This document shows, one piece after another, positions 56,014 to 64,000 of a DNA stretch of 64,000 bases (within the stretch, counting starts at the first letter, position 1; each line of letters begins with the position of its first letter). The notes under the pieces were generated by a model. That model was not told where the DNA came from, did no database searches, and worked only from the letters and a program-made list of their open reading frames with translations. The position numbers and the translations under genes are program-made. The stretch is from Vibrio sp. NTOU-M3 (GTDB lineage: Bacteria > Pseudomonadota > Gammaproteobacteria > Enterobacterales > Vibrionaceae). The stretch lies in contig NZ_CP162101.1 in NCBI RefSeq assembly GCF_040869035.1, forward strand, positions 1,426,001 to 1,490,000. The letters run 5' to 3'.

Positions 56014-56847
56014 TTATTCGACAGGAAGATCCAATCTCTGTCCCCATTCAGTCCATGAACCATCATATACAGACAATTGCTCATAACCACATAACTTTGC
56101 AGCCAAAAGGACGATACAAGCGGTCACACCAGAACCACAGCTAAAAATATACTGCGTTTTGTCTTGTTCAAGCTTAGCTTTAATTATCGGTTCAAGTGCT
56201 GGAGTTGTTTTTAACTTATGGCCATTCATTAATTCAGCAAAAGGCTGACACACTGAACGAGGAATATGCCCACTGCGTATTCCTTCACGAGGTTCTGGTA
56301 CTTCAGCATCGAAACGAGCTTGAGAACGCGCATCAACCGTTTGAATATCCGGTCTATCAATAGCCTTTAGAACGGTAGCGGCATCAACAAAATAATCTGG
56401 AGATAACACTCCAGAAAAATCACCTTCGGATTCAACACTCCGATAACATCGAGTCGTTTCGTAACCATAAGCTTTCCACTCAGTCAGCCCACCATCTAGC
56501 ACATAAACATATTCGTGCCCCATAGCCTTGAGCATCCACCATGCTCGCGGGGAAGCAAATGTCCCACTGTTGTCATAAACAACAAGAATTGAATCGTTAT
56601 TGATGCCTTTATCTTGCATTAACTGATTAAAGCGAGCTTCGCTCGGCATCATGTGGGGAAGGGAGGAGGATGGTTCGCAAAACTCTTTGTCATAATCAAA
56701 GCGAATTGAGTTAGGGATGAGGTTTTCAGTATCCTTCTCGTTCTCAGAAGGGATCTTGAAATCAATACTACAATCAAGGGGAATAACTCGCTCCTCGCCC
56801 TGTCGGTTAAAAAGCCACTCAGCCGTTACTAGTATCATCATAATCAC
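56014..56847 (-). CDS. sseA: 3-mercaptopyruvate sulfurtransferase (two rhodanese domains)
   Basis: 277 residues, two rhodanese domains: an inactive N-terminal one (ILVVYDNSGTFASPRAWWMLKAMGHEYVYVLDGGLTEW) and the catalytic C-terminal one. Active-site loop CGSGVTA with Cys at 237 identifies a mercaptopyruvate-type rather than thiosulfate-type enzyme. RSGHIPRSV is the usual substrate loop. It transfers sulfur from 3-mercaptopyruvate to thiols or cyanide in the cytoplasm or periplasm. The exact start is uncertain, with three Met in the first four residues. Confidence 0.9.
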   Translation of the reverse strand: MIMMILVTAEWLFNRQGEERVIPLDCSIDFKIPSENEKDTENLIPNSIRFDYDKEFCEPSSSLPHMMPSEARFNQLMQDKGINNDSILVVYDNSGTFASPRAWWMLKAMGHEYVYVLDGGLTEWKAYGYETTRCYRSVESEGDFSGVLSPDYFVDAATVLKAIDRPDIQTVDARSQARFDAEVPEPREGIRSGHIPRSVCQPFAELMNGHKLKTTPALEPIIKAKLEQDKTQYIFSCGSGVTACIVLLAAKLCGYEQLSVYDGSWTEWGQRLDLPVE

Positions 56848-56910
56848 CTCAAAACTTTTCTTATATTGCTATTTAAACATAGTTGTAGCGACGAGGTGTG
56901 CGTTTTAAGT

Positions 56911-57216
56911 TTATTCTGGATTGCAATGAAGAACTTTGTAGACCTCATCTCCAAAAGATGTGGTTTCTTTTTGTATGCGAACATCAGAGCCCACGGGGCA
57001 ATACAAGCTTGCCACAACATGAATTAATAGCGGCTCATTAGTTTGCGTTATTATATTTAAGTATCGCCTTTGACCATCTAAAGATTGAGTGAGCGTATTA
57101 GCCGTTACTTTTGCGTTAAACTCATGTACATTTTTTTGCTGCAAGCTAAAGCTAAGTATCGTTAAAACGATTACTGCTGCCATTAGCATGGCCAGATATA
57201 CCTTAGGACTATTCAT
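56911..57216 (-). CDS. Small membrane-anchored hypothetical protein
   Basis: 101 residues from ATG 57216 (AGAGA upstream); a start at 57240 is possible. One N-terminal transmembrane helix (VYLAMLMAAVIVLTILSFSL) and a periplasmic part with two Cys (YCPVGSDVRIQ, KVLHCNPE). No recognised family. It lies between the sulfurtransferase gene and the lipoprotein/LruC pair, all on the minus strand, with 60 to 63 bases between, so transcription with either is possible. Confidence 0.55.
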   Translation of the reverse strand: MNSPKVYLAMLMAAVIVLTILSFSLQQKNVHEFNAKVTANTLTQSLDGQRRYLNIITQTNEPLLIHVVASLYCPVGSDVRIQKETTSFGDEVYKVLHCNPE

Positions 57217-57276
57217 ATCGTCTCTAAAAAGTAGATACACTGACCTTACTATAGCGAGTCAGGTAGAAAAACAAGT

Positions 57277-57768
57277 TCAATAAATCCAAGAACTTTGATT
57301 TCCGTTTAAGGTTTTTTGTAACGGGGAACTACCGTCATAAAACCAAACTTCTGCTAACAAACTAGACTGAGATTCTTTGATACAGAAATCCAGCTTGGCG
57401 ACTCCATTGTGCAATGAACCAGCGGTTAGCTTTGAATTATAGACTGGGGTATAGCTACCATCTGCGTTCTGTTCAAATTGCCCATAGATGGAAACATAAG
57501 CTCTGTTAGTTGAATAACTGCTGATATCGATGTCGAAAACATGCCCCTCAACTGGATTGTAGTCAAAATTCTCTGGCACAACTAATTCATTCATATAGCG
57601 TAGTGGCATAACGTCAGTTATCGGCGGCTGAGTCGATGTTTCGGGAGCCGTGACGGTTGAATTACTTGTATCATTGGTGTCAGCAGTGCTCCCTGTGTCA
57701 TCACCGCCGCCGCCACAACCCATAATGAATAAGATAAGAGTGATCATTGGACATGCATATTTCATCAT
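57277..57768 (-). CDS. Lipoprotein partner of the LruC protein
   Basis: 163 residues. Lipobox IMGC at about residue 18, then a Gly-rich and Asp/Ser/Thr-rich stretch (GGGGDDTGSTADTNDTSNSTV) like a surface-protein linker, and a beta-rich C-terminal domain (HVFDIDISSYSTNRAYVSIYGQFEQ, KLTAGSLHNGVAKLDFCIKES, AEVWFYDG). Starts directly at the end of the LruC gene (TAAATG), so the two are translated from one message. I do not recognise a family. Confidence 0.75.
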   Translation of the reverse strand: MMKYACPMITLILFIMGCGGGGDDTGSTADTNDTSNSTVTAPETSTQPPITDVMPLRYMNELVVPENFDYNPVEGHVFDIDISSYSTNRAYVSIYGQFEQNADGSYTPVYNSKLTAGSLHNGVAKLDFCIKESQSSLLAEVWFYDGSSPLQKTLNGNQSSWIY

Positions 57769-59886
57769 TTATTCTCCCTCTTGGTAAATGCGGCTAGTGA
57801 CTGCATTTTGTAGTAAGTACCAATTCTGTTTTTGCTGACCACCAGATTCTGCGTAAGCCGCAAAGTCTGGATAAGCATTTACTAAATCAACCTTTTCTAG
57901 CGGCCATTTCCATTCGTCAGTAACCATGAGCGCAAATGGTAAATTAGTATTGGTTTTGAAGTATCGACCAGTAACGGCATTGCTTGAGTCTTCCCCTAAA
58001 CCTAACAAATTATCCGAATCAAATTTTTCAGTCGGTGCGTGGTCGGCTAAATGGACTTCCCATGAACGACCCGGCTGAAAAGGAAGCCCTTCACCGTGAT
58101 AATACCCGGGAGTGGCAAAAATAAATGGGTCATAAGGCATTGCCATTAACTCAGACGTATCGGCACCATCTTTTAACGTAATATTTATCGTAAAAGAAAA
58201 GTTTAACGACTCATGACAGTTCGATAAGGTGCGGAAGTATTCACAGCTGACGCTCACATAGTCAGACAACTTATTTGAAATGATAAATATGGCTTCAGAA
58301 GAGTCGGCTTCAAGTCCCGAATGCGCTAATTGCACGCCATTATGCAGCTGGCGCGTCAATGCTTCGTCGATATCAGCACGAGCCAGCCCAGCAAGGCGAA
58401 CAGCAAATCCATTGTGAAAACCTGCACCGTAGGCAGCAAGGTAACCTTCGATTTTTGATTGAGTAACTGTACCATTAGTTAATGTTTCAGTTACGCGGTA
58501 ACGAATAACAACATCATTCATATCGTAATCGACAGTAAATGGCCAGTTATCTTCAAAAGCGACCGTCGCATATCCAGATGCGCTTGGGTAATAGCGAATT
58601 GCGACGCCATCGACGGATATTAAAATTTGGTGATCTTCCACTTCGCCAGACTGCGCACCACCGAAATAATCCAATCCGGTCTGTTGGCTAAAGCGAAAGC
58701 GTGTCCACGTTTCCCCCATGACGGCACTATTTGGGACTGGGTAAAACAGAGTATTGCTACCTGCAGTTAGCGAAACATCACTAAATACTTTTTCTCCTGC
58801 ATCGTCAAAGTCACCATCTTGGTTCCAGTCAAACCATGCAGAGAGATAACCAGTCGTGGATGCTTGAACAACAACAATTGCATCTGTTCCTGCCTCAATT
58901 GCGGTAACAAATCCGACACCATCTTCATCTGCATATCCGGCTTTATTATCATTAAGCGGTGCAAGTAATCCATCTTGCTCACCATCCGGGGCAACGTTTC
59001 CAAGCCAGGTGATTCCATCAATAGCATGACGAGGACCATTTGAAGCTAGAAGTGTCACGTAAGAGTCGGGGGCGTCACCAAAGTCAATAGTCGAATCTTC
59101 GTCAATCACGGGCGCATTCGCACAGCGCGCACCATCATTCTGGTTAGAGCTTGGACCATCGGCAAATTTAACTGCTGTTACAATGCCATTATCAATATTG
59201 TCTTGGCTGGACAGATCAATACGATAGATGTTCCCGTCTGAATTGCGAGATATGTAGTAATAGCCATTAACATCAAAGTAACCAGCACCAAATGTTCCGG
59301 TAACACCCACATTTCCAATGTATATTTCACCGCCTACATCCGTATCGAAGCGATATAAATTCCCCGTCGAATTATCGACACCATAAAGGTTGCCGTCTCC
59401 GGGGTGGAAGGCAAAATCAGTAAGAGAAACCGTTGCAATCGAGCTAATCTTTATAACGTCAAGCACCGCATTTGGGTCACTATCCAGTGGACTCAAATCA
59501 ACTTTAAAAATTCCTTTTCCCTTACGATAAAGGTAGAAAACATGCTCATAAACGTCACCGACGAAAAATGTATGGTCAGTGGGTAAACCCGATGTATTTA
59601 AAATTTGTGCTTGGAAGTCTTTTCCTAATCTAACGAGACGTTTATTCGACGTATCGTAGCCATATATATAACGGTCTTGAAAGTCGAAACCAACCGCATT
59701 GATATTAGCATTAATGCCCGTATCACTTTCCAGTAGTGATGTTTGTCCTGTAACGAGGTTGACACCATAAACCTGAACGGGATTTGCTTGAAATAAATAC
59801 GCTTTACTTGGACAAATATCGAATGGAGTCGCTATGGCGAGCGCAGAATAGAATATAGAGAAAACAAGAATCAGTAATTTTGGCAT
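57769..59886 (-). CDS. LruC-domain surface/secreted protein with GEVED domain
   Basis: 705 residues with signal peptide (about 1-19). Residues about 20-255 form beta-propeller-like repeats (YLFQANPVQVYGVNLVTGQTSLL, GNLYGVDNSTGNLYRFDTDVGG). Then IDFGDAPDSYVTLLASNGPRHA, AGYADEDGVGF and SGEVEDHQILI (about 405-415) are the GEVED/calcium-binding adhesin-like module. The C-terminal half has FTVDYDMNDVVIRYRV (about 450), GYLAAYGAGFHNGFAVRLAG and DPFIFATPGYYHGEGL, which define the LruC domain. LruC proteins are predicted surface or exported proteins of unknown role, often beside a lipoprotein. Confidence 0.85.
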   Translation of the reverse strand: MPKLLILVFSIFYSALAIATPFDICPSKAYLFQANPVQVYGVNLVTGQTSLLESDTGINANINAVGFDFQDRYIYGYDTSNKRLVRLGKDFQAQILNTSGLPTDHTFFVGDVYEHVFYLYRKGKGIFKVDLSPLDSDPNAVLDVIKISSIATVSLTDFAFHPGDGNLYGVDNSTGNLYRFDTDVGGEIYIGNVGVTGTFGAGYFDVNGYYYISRNSDGNIYRIDLSSQDNIDNGIVTAVKFADGPSSNQNDGARCANAPVIDEDSTIDFGDAPDSYVTLLASNGPRHAIDGITWLGNVAPDGEQDGLLAPLNDNKAGYADEDGVGFVTAIEAGTDAIVVVQASTTGYLSAWFDWNQDGDFDDAGEKVFSDVSLTAGSNTLFYPVPNSAVMGETWTRFRFSQQTGLDYFGGAQSGEVEDHQILISVDGVAIRYYPSASGYATVAFEDNWPFTVDYDMNDVVIRYRVTETLTNGTVTQSKIEGYLAAYGAGFHNGFAVRLAGLARADIDEALTRQLHNGVQLAHSGLEADSSEAIFIISNKLSDYVSVSCEYFRTLSNCHESLNFSFTINITLKDGADTSELMAMPYDPFIFATPGYYHGEGLPFQPGRSWEVHLADHAPTEKFDSDNLLGLGEDSSNAVTGRYFKTNTNLPFALMVTDEWKWPLEKVDLVNAYPDFAAYAESGGQQKQNWYLLQNAVTSRIYQEGE

Positions 59887-60028
59887 TGTCAGTCTCCTTC
59901 CAAATGACGTTGGAAGATACTAAACAAGTAACATGCCAAGCTATAAGATATTGATATATATAAACTTAATCTAATTGCAAAATAAAGAATGGGCGCATTC
60001 TCACTTTGACAACGATAATGAGAGAGTA

Positions 60029-60063
60029 AATTTGGCAAAACGATAAAAACATTTTGCCAAATT
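60029..60063 (-). terminator. Hairpin downstream of moeB
   Basis: AATTTGGCAAAA/TTTTGCCAAATT with an 11-base loop, starting 6 bases after the moeB stop on the minus strand. The T-run is weak, so this is a probable rather than certain terminator. Confidence 0.6.
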
Positions 60064-60068
60064 GAGAA

Positions 60069-60818
60069 TCATGAGCAGACAGGGCAAGCGGGGATTTTCA
60101 TCAAGTTCATTTCGCGCCATGACATGGTCATCGCGTCAAGCATAAGGATCTTACCTTGCATTGGCGTTCCGTAGCTCGCTAACACTTTAATTGTTTCCAT
60201 CGCTTGGACCGCACCGACAATACCAACGACAGGAGCCATCACGCCAGCCTCCACACACGATAGTACGTTACTGCCAAACAGCGAGCTTAAACACTGGTAA
60301 CAAGGCTCGTCTTTGCCTTGATACATAAACACGCTCACTTGACCTTCCATACGAATTGCTGCACCTGAAACAAGTGGTGTTTTGGTTTGGTAGCATAGCT
60401 TGTTAAGTTGATTACGTGTATCAACGTTATCTGAAGCATCCAGAACTAAGTCATGTTGTTCAATAAGTGGAATCAGATCTTCATCAGCTAAGCGCTTATC
60501 AACCGTTTCTACGGTGATATGCGGATTAAGTTCTCTCAACGTCTGTGCGGCTGAATCCACCTTTTTAACACCAATATCGCAATCGTGGTGAAGTACTTGC
60601 CGTTGTAAGTTAGACAACTCGACCACATCATCATCAATCAACGTAAGCTTACCAACGCCTGCAGTAGCCAAATATTGACTAGAAGCACAACCAAGCCCGC
60701 CAGCCCCAAGGATTAACACCGAAGCTTGTTTCAACGCCTCTTGGCCTTCGAAATCGAATTGCTTAAGAATGATCTGCCGGTTATACCGGAGCATTTCACT
60801 GTCTGACAGAATATCCAA
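60069..60818 (-). CDS. moeB: Molybdopterin-synthase adenylyltransferase
   Basis: 249 residues from a TTG start (TAGGAG upstream). E1-like fold: RYNRQIILKQFDFEGQEALKQASVLILGAGGLGCASSQYLATAGVG contains the ATP-binding loop, DDDVVELSNLQRQ follows, and two CxxC zinc pairs lie at CYQC and CPVC. It adenylates the C-terminus of MoaD so sulfur can be added for molybdopterin. Starts 8 bases after moeA. Supports the molybdenum cofactor needed by NapA. Confidence 0.95.
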   Translation of the reverse strand: MDILSDSEMLRYNRQIILKQFDFEGQEALKQASVLILGAGGLGCASSQYLATAGVGKLTLIDDDVVELSNLQRQVLHHDCDIGVKKVDSAAQTLRELNPHITVETVDKRLADEDLIPLIEQHDLVLDASDNVDTRNQLNKLCYQTKTPLVSGAAIRMEGQVSVFMYQGKDEPCYQCLSSLFGSNVLSCVEAGVMAPVVGIVGAVQAMETIKVLASYGTPMQGKILMLDAMTMSWREMNLMKIPACPVCS

Positions 60819-60826
60819 AAGAACTC

Positions 60827-62062
60827 CTAATATAACGTATCGTTAAACAGTTGAATTTGGACAGTTTCGCCGACTTCAACCCGGCCACGCTCGCGCTCGA
60901 GTACAACAAAGCAGTTAGCAAGGCTCATCGAACGAAATGCGCCAGAGCTTTGATTACCGGTTGTCTCAACCACAAACTGACCATTTTCTAATGTATAAAT
61001 ACCACGTTGATAGTCTGTACGCCCCGGTGCTTTTTTAAATGCGGTTTTGGTCACAGCAGGGATAGATAAAGGTGCTTTCCATTCCGTATGACCAGCTAAT
61101 TTCGCGAGCATAGGTTGGACCAAAACATACATTGTTAACACTGCCGAAACAGGGTTACCCGGAAGGCCGCAAAATAGGGCGGTATTAAGCTTGCCAAAAG
61201 CAAAAGGTTTGCCCGGTTTAATCGCTAATTTCCAAAAGCCGATCTCACCAAGTTCTTCCAAAATGTCTTTCGTGTAATCCGCTTCACCAACGCTCACACC
61301 ACCAGATGTGACGACCACATCGGCAAGGGATTGCGCTTTTTCGAAGGTTGCTTTCAACGTTGCTGGACAATCAGGAATAATGCCAAGGTCAATGGCTTCG
61401 CAGCCAAAGTTTTCGATCAACGGTTTAATGCCATAACGGTTGCTGTCGTAAATCTGGCCATCTTCAAGAGGTTCACCAAGTGAGCGCAGTTCATCACCAG
61501 TTGAGAAGAACGCGACTTTGGGTTTGCGTACAACCGTCACATGGCTAACACCGAGTGACGCGATCATTGGGATATCACGTGGTGTTAGTTTCGCCCCTTT
61601 AGGCAGAACCATATCGCCTTGCTTTATGTCGTCACCCGTTGGTCGGATATTGTTCTGTGGCTTAACATTCGTTTGCTTAAACAAAATGCCTAGCTCAGTC
61701 ACTTCTGTTTCTTCTTGCATGATGACGGCATCACAGCCATTCGGGATTTTTGCGCCAGTCATAATGCGAATACAGGTGCCTTCCGGCCAATCGCCTTCAA
61801 ACGGCTGACCAGCAAACGACTTGCCTGCCATTGGTAGGGTACTGTTTTTGCTTAAGTCGGCAATTCGAACCGCATAACCATCCATCGCCGAGTTATCAAA
61901 AGGCGGTACGAAAATTGGCGAAAGTACGTCTTCCGCTAATACGTAACCTAATGCATCTGCAAGGGGGAGTTTCAAGGTGGTTTGAATTGGTTTGATTTGC
62001 GACAGCATTTTATCCATCGCTTCTTCAATCGGCATTAAGCCCGGAGCATCACAGCAACCCAT
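60827..62062 (-). CDS. moeA: Molybdopterin molybdenumtransferase
   Basis: 411 residues, standard length. N-terminal [10 protein letters not shown] and [15 protein letters not shown], then [18 protein letters not shown], the MoCF domain with [24 protein letters not shown] and [17 protein letters not shown], and [22 protein letters not shown]. It inserts molybdate into adenylylated molybdopterin. Divergent from folE with 150 bases between. Confidence 0.96.
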   Translation of the reverse strand: MGCCDAPGLMPIEEAMDKMLSQIKPIQTTLKLPLADALGYVLAEDVLSPIFVPPFDNSAMDGYAVRIADLSKNSTLPMAGKSFAGQPFEGDWPEGTCIRIMTGAKIPNGCDAVIMQEETEVTELGILFKQTNVKPQNNIRPTGDDIKQGDMVLPKGAKLTPRDIPMIASLGVSHVTVVRKPKVAFFSTGDELRSLGEPLEDGQIYDSNRYGIKPLIENFGCEAIDLGIIPDCPATLKATFEKAQSLADVVVTSGGVSVGEADYTKDILEELGEIGFWKLAIKPGKPFAFGKLNTALFCGLPGNPVSAVLTMYVLVQPMLAKLAGHTEWKAPLSIPAVTKTAFKKAPGRTDYQRGIYTLENGQFVVETTGNQSSGAFRSMSLANCFVVLERERGRVEVGETVQIQLFNDTLY

Positions 62063-62212
62063 GGAGATATCCTGTTGTATTGTAATTTGTGGCCAACTCT
62101 ACCATAGAAAGGGGTTTAGAAAGAATGACCACCAATAAAATATGGTCGTAATTATTCAAAAATCCGAGTATCCTTGTCAGCCATCCGAAAGGGGTATTTA
62201 AGAGGAAGTGCG

Positions 62213-62866
62213 ATGTCAGGTCTTAGCGAATCAGCCAAGTTAGTAAAAGATGCGCTAGAAAGCCGAGGTTTAGAGACACCAATGTCTCCAAATCAGTTCA
62301 ACCGTGAAGAGAAAAAGGAAAAGATCGAGCACCACATGCGTGAGATTCTTTCTCTACTGGAATTAGACCTGTCTGACGACAGTCTGGAAGAAACCCCTCA
62401 GCGTATTGCTAAGATGTACGTTGACGAGATTTTCTCTGGTTTGGACTATCATAACTTCCCCAAAATTACAGTTATCGAAAACAAGATGAACGTCAGTGAG
62501 ATGGTTCGTGTGAAAGACATTACTGTAACCAGTACTTGCGAACACCACCTTGTCACTATCGATGGAAAAGCCGCAGTAGCTTACATTCCACGTGGAAAAA
62601 TCATTGGTCTTTCGAAGATTAATCGCATTGTTCGTTTCTTTGCTCAGCGCCCACAAGTGCAAGAGCGTATGACGCAGCAAATTTTGGTTGCACTGCAAAC
62701 CTTGCTGGAATCGGATGATGTAGCGGTTACCATTGATGCCACTCACTACTGCGTGAAATCTCGTGGTGTGATGGACGCAACAAGTGAAACTACAACTACT
62801 GCGCTGGGGGGAATATTTAAATCCAACTCAGCCACTCGCCATGAATTTTTACATGGCTTACGTTAA
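62213..62866 (+). CDS. folE: GTP cyclohydrolase I
   Basis: 217 residues from ATG 62213 (GAGGAAG upstream; longer open frame from 62174 rejected). Zinc and active-site motifs: [49 protein letters not shown] and [11 protein letters not shown]. First enzyme of tetrahydrofolate synthesis, GTP to dihydroneopterin triphosphate. It faces away from moeA; such pairing in Vibrio links two pterin-type cofactors by position only. Confidence 0.96.
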   Translation: MSGLSESAKLVKDALESRGLETPMSPNQFNREEKKEKIEHHMREILSLLELDLSDDSLEETPQRIAKMYVDEIFSGLDYHNFPKITVIENKMNVSEMVRVKDITVTSTCEHHLVTIDGKAAVAYIPRGKIIGLSKINRIVRFFAQRPQVQERMTQQILVALQTLLESDDVAVTIDATHYCVKSRGVMDATSETTTTALGGIFKSNSATRHEFLHGLR

Positions 62867-62890
62867 TTAGAACAACGTATTGAGAGTGAT

Positions 62891-62919
62891 AAAAACCGCT
62901 TCCATTCGAAGCGGTTTTT
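62891..62919 (+). terminator. Rho-independent terminator of folE
   Basis: A 12-base-pair stem AAAAACCGCTTC/GAAGCGGTTTTT with a 5-base loop, 24 bases after the stop. Confidence 0.92.
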
Positions 62920-62969
62920 AATTTAGTTGCATTAGCAACCCACAAAATTAAAGACATTAGGAAAAAATT

Positions 62970-64000
62970 GTGACTGTTCCTTTTAATACACTGCCACTAA
63001 AACCTGAGCTATTAGACACCCTGAAGTCATTGGGCTATAGCGAAATGACGCCTATTCAACAACAAAGTCTACCGGTGATTTTACAAGGTAAGGATGTTAT
63101 TGGTCAGGGGAAAACGGGTTCGGGTAAAACTGCAGCGTTTTCATTGGGGTTATTATCAAACCTTAATGTAAAACGATTCCGAGTACAGTCTCTTGTTTTA
63201 TGTCCGACACGTGAGCTCGCAGATCAAGTTGCGAAAGAAGTTCGTACACTTGCACGCGGTATTCACAATATTAAAGTGCTGACTTTGTGTGGCGGTATGC
63301 CGATGGGGCCACAAATTGGTTCACTTGAGCATGGCGCACATATTCTTGTTGGAACGCCTGGTCGCATCCTCGATCACTTATCCAAGGGTCGTATTCAGCT
63401 AAATGAGCTCAACACACTAGTCTTGGACGAAGCCGATCGCATGTTAGAAATGGGTTTTGAGGAAGCAATTGACGCGATTTTGGCTCAGGCGCCTGCCAAT
63501 CGCCAAACACTTTTGTTTAGTGCGACTTTTCCAAAAAATATCGAGTCACTTGCAACGAAGGTAATGCAAAAACCTGAGATGATTCAAGTTGAGTCAACTC
63601 ATCAACACACCACCATTACTCAGAATATTTATCAATTAGATACAACAGAACAGCGTGATGACGCATTAGAAGCTTTGTTGCTGACTCATAAGCCTGAATC
63701 TTCCGTCGTGTTTTGCAACACCAAAAAAGAAGTAATGAATGTGACTGATGAATTGTCACATCGCGGATTCTCAGTGGTCGAGCTGCATGGTGACATGGAA
63801 CAGCGCGAGCGCGAACAAGCATTGACTATGTTTGCAAATAAAAGCATTTCTATTCTGGTCGCAACTGATGTTGCAGCGCGTGGCTTAGATGTCGATAACC
63901 TAGATGCAGTATTTAACTTTGAGTTATCGCGTGACCCAGAAGTTCATGTCCATCGCATAGGTCGAACAGGTCGTGCGGGGTCAAAAGGCGCAGCATTCAG
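62970..64000 (+). CDS. dbpA: DEAD-box RNA helicase DbpA (3' end off window)
   Basis: Open from the GTG at 62970 (AGGA eight bases upstream) to the last base, about 343 residues. Q-motif region MTPIQQQSLPVIL, Walker A GKTGSGKTAAF, PTRELADQVAKEVR, GGMPMGPQIGSLEHGAHILVGTPGRILDHL, DEADRMLEMGFEEAID, SATFPKNIES, then the second RecA domain with VATDVAARGLDVDNLDAVFNFELSRDPEVHVHRIGRTGRAG. ALVLCPTRELADQV-like order and LCGGMP match DbpA, whose C-terminal domain (not in the window) binds 23S rRNA hairpin 92 in 50S assembly. Confidence 0.92.
   Translation, partial: MTVPFNTLPLKPELLDTLKSLGYSEMTPIQQQSLPVILQGKDVIGQGKTGSGKTAAFSLGLLSNLNVKRFRVQSLVLCPTRELADQVAKEVRTLARGIHNIKVLTLCGGMPMGPQIGSLEHGAHILVGTPGRILDHLSKGRIQLNELNTLVLDEADRMLEMGFEEAIDAILAQAPANRQTLLFSATFPKNIESLATKVMQKPEMIQVESTHQHTTITQNIYQLDTTEQRDDALEALLLTHKPESSVVFCNTKKEVMNVTDELSHRGFSVVELHGDMEQREREQALTMFANKSISILVATDVAARGLDVDNLDAVFNFELSRDPEVHVHRIGRTGRAGSKGAAF

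Overview
The window is a stretch of chromosome from a Vibrio species (Gammaproteobacteria, Vibrionaceae). The evidence is the gene content: a thermolabile-haemolysin-type phospholipase, a cosR/BCCT pair, napFDABC followed by the Vibrio-type nap-linked microprotein and beside narQP, a phaB-phaA-phasin-phaC cluster, a tal-tkt pair with a SorC regulator, and moderate to low GC. Almost everything is intact chromosomal coding sequence. I see no tRNA, rRNA, CRISPR array, prophage or insertion sequence. Both ends cut genes: a tlh-like lipase at the left and dbpA at the right.

Layout. 1-3.6 kb: partial secreted lipase (-), a repeat-like non-coding element, the CosR-type regulator (-) and its divergent BCCT compatible-solute transporter (+). 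3.7-6.1 kb: pxpA-pxpB-pxpC 5-oxoprolinase operon (-). 6.3-10.7 kb: an overlapping three-gene module of TonB-dependent receptor, YfiR-like periplasmic protein and CHASE8-HAMP-PAS-PAS-GGDEF cyclase. 10.8 kb: galE. 11.9-16.5 kb: nap operon (-), then narQ-narP (+) for nitrate sensing. The shared intergenic carries recognisable Fnr and NarP sites. 19.1-24.1 kb: an AT-rich 756-base gap with a three-copy repeat, then the polyhydroxybutyrate genes.

24.2-37.7 kb is a run of housekeeping and accessory single genes: M48 lipoprotein protease, menI-like thioesterase, small DUF protein, sgrR, zinc ribbon, a 25-residue membrane microprotein, a methyl-accepting chemotaxis protein, a YhaJ-like LysR regulator, patZ, SPOR lipoprotein, ddl, a tyrosine-recombinase-like protein with altered active-site residues, and yciH. 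37.7-42.2 kb: tkt and tal (-) with a divergent SorC regulator; the intergenic holds a CRP-like site and related dyads. 42.2-55.9 kb: an AT-rich 976-base gap, a LysR regulator and a complete Flp/Tad pilus locus (tadV on -, then flp, rcpC, rcpA, cpaD-like, tadZABCDEFG and an OmpA-like gene on +, nearly all overlapping or abutting). 56-60 kb: sulfurtransferase, a small membrane protein, and a lipoprotein/LruC-domain surface-protein pair. 60-64 kb: moeA-moeB, folE and dbpA.

Functionally the window combines surface attachment and signalling (Tad pilus, LruC protein, c-di-GMP module, MCP), anaerobic or redox respiration (nap/nar), carbon storage (pha), osmotic stress (cosR/BCCT) and central metabolism. 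The least explained parts are the YfiR/cyclase/receptor module's ligand, the three-copy repeat upstream of pha, the altered recombinase, the regulatory DNA in front of the Tad-linked LysR gene, and the repeat-like element at about 0.8-1.05 kb.
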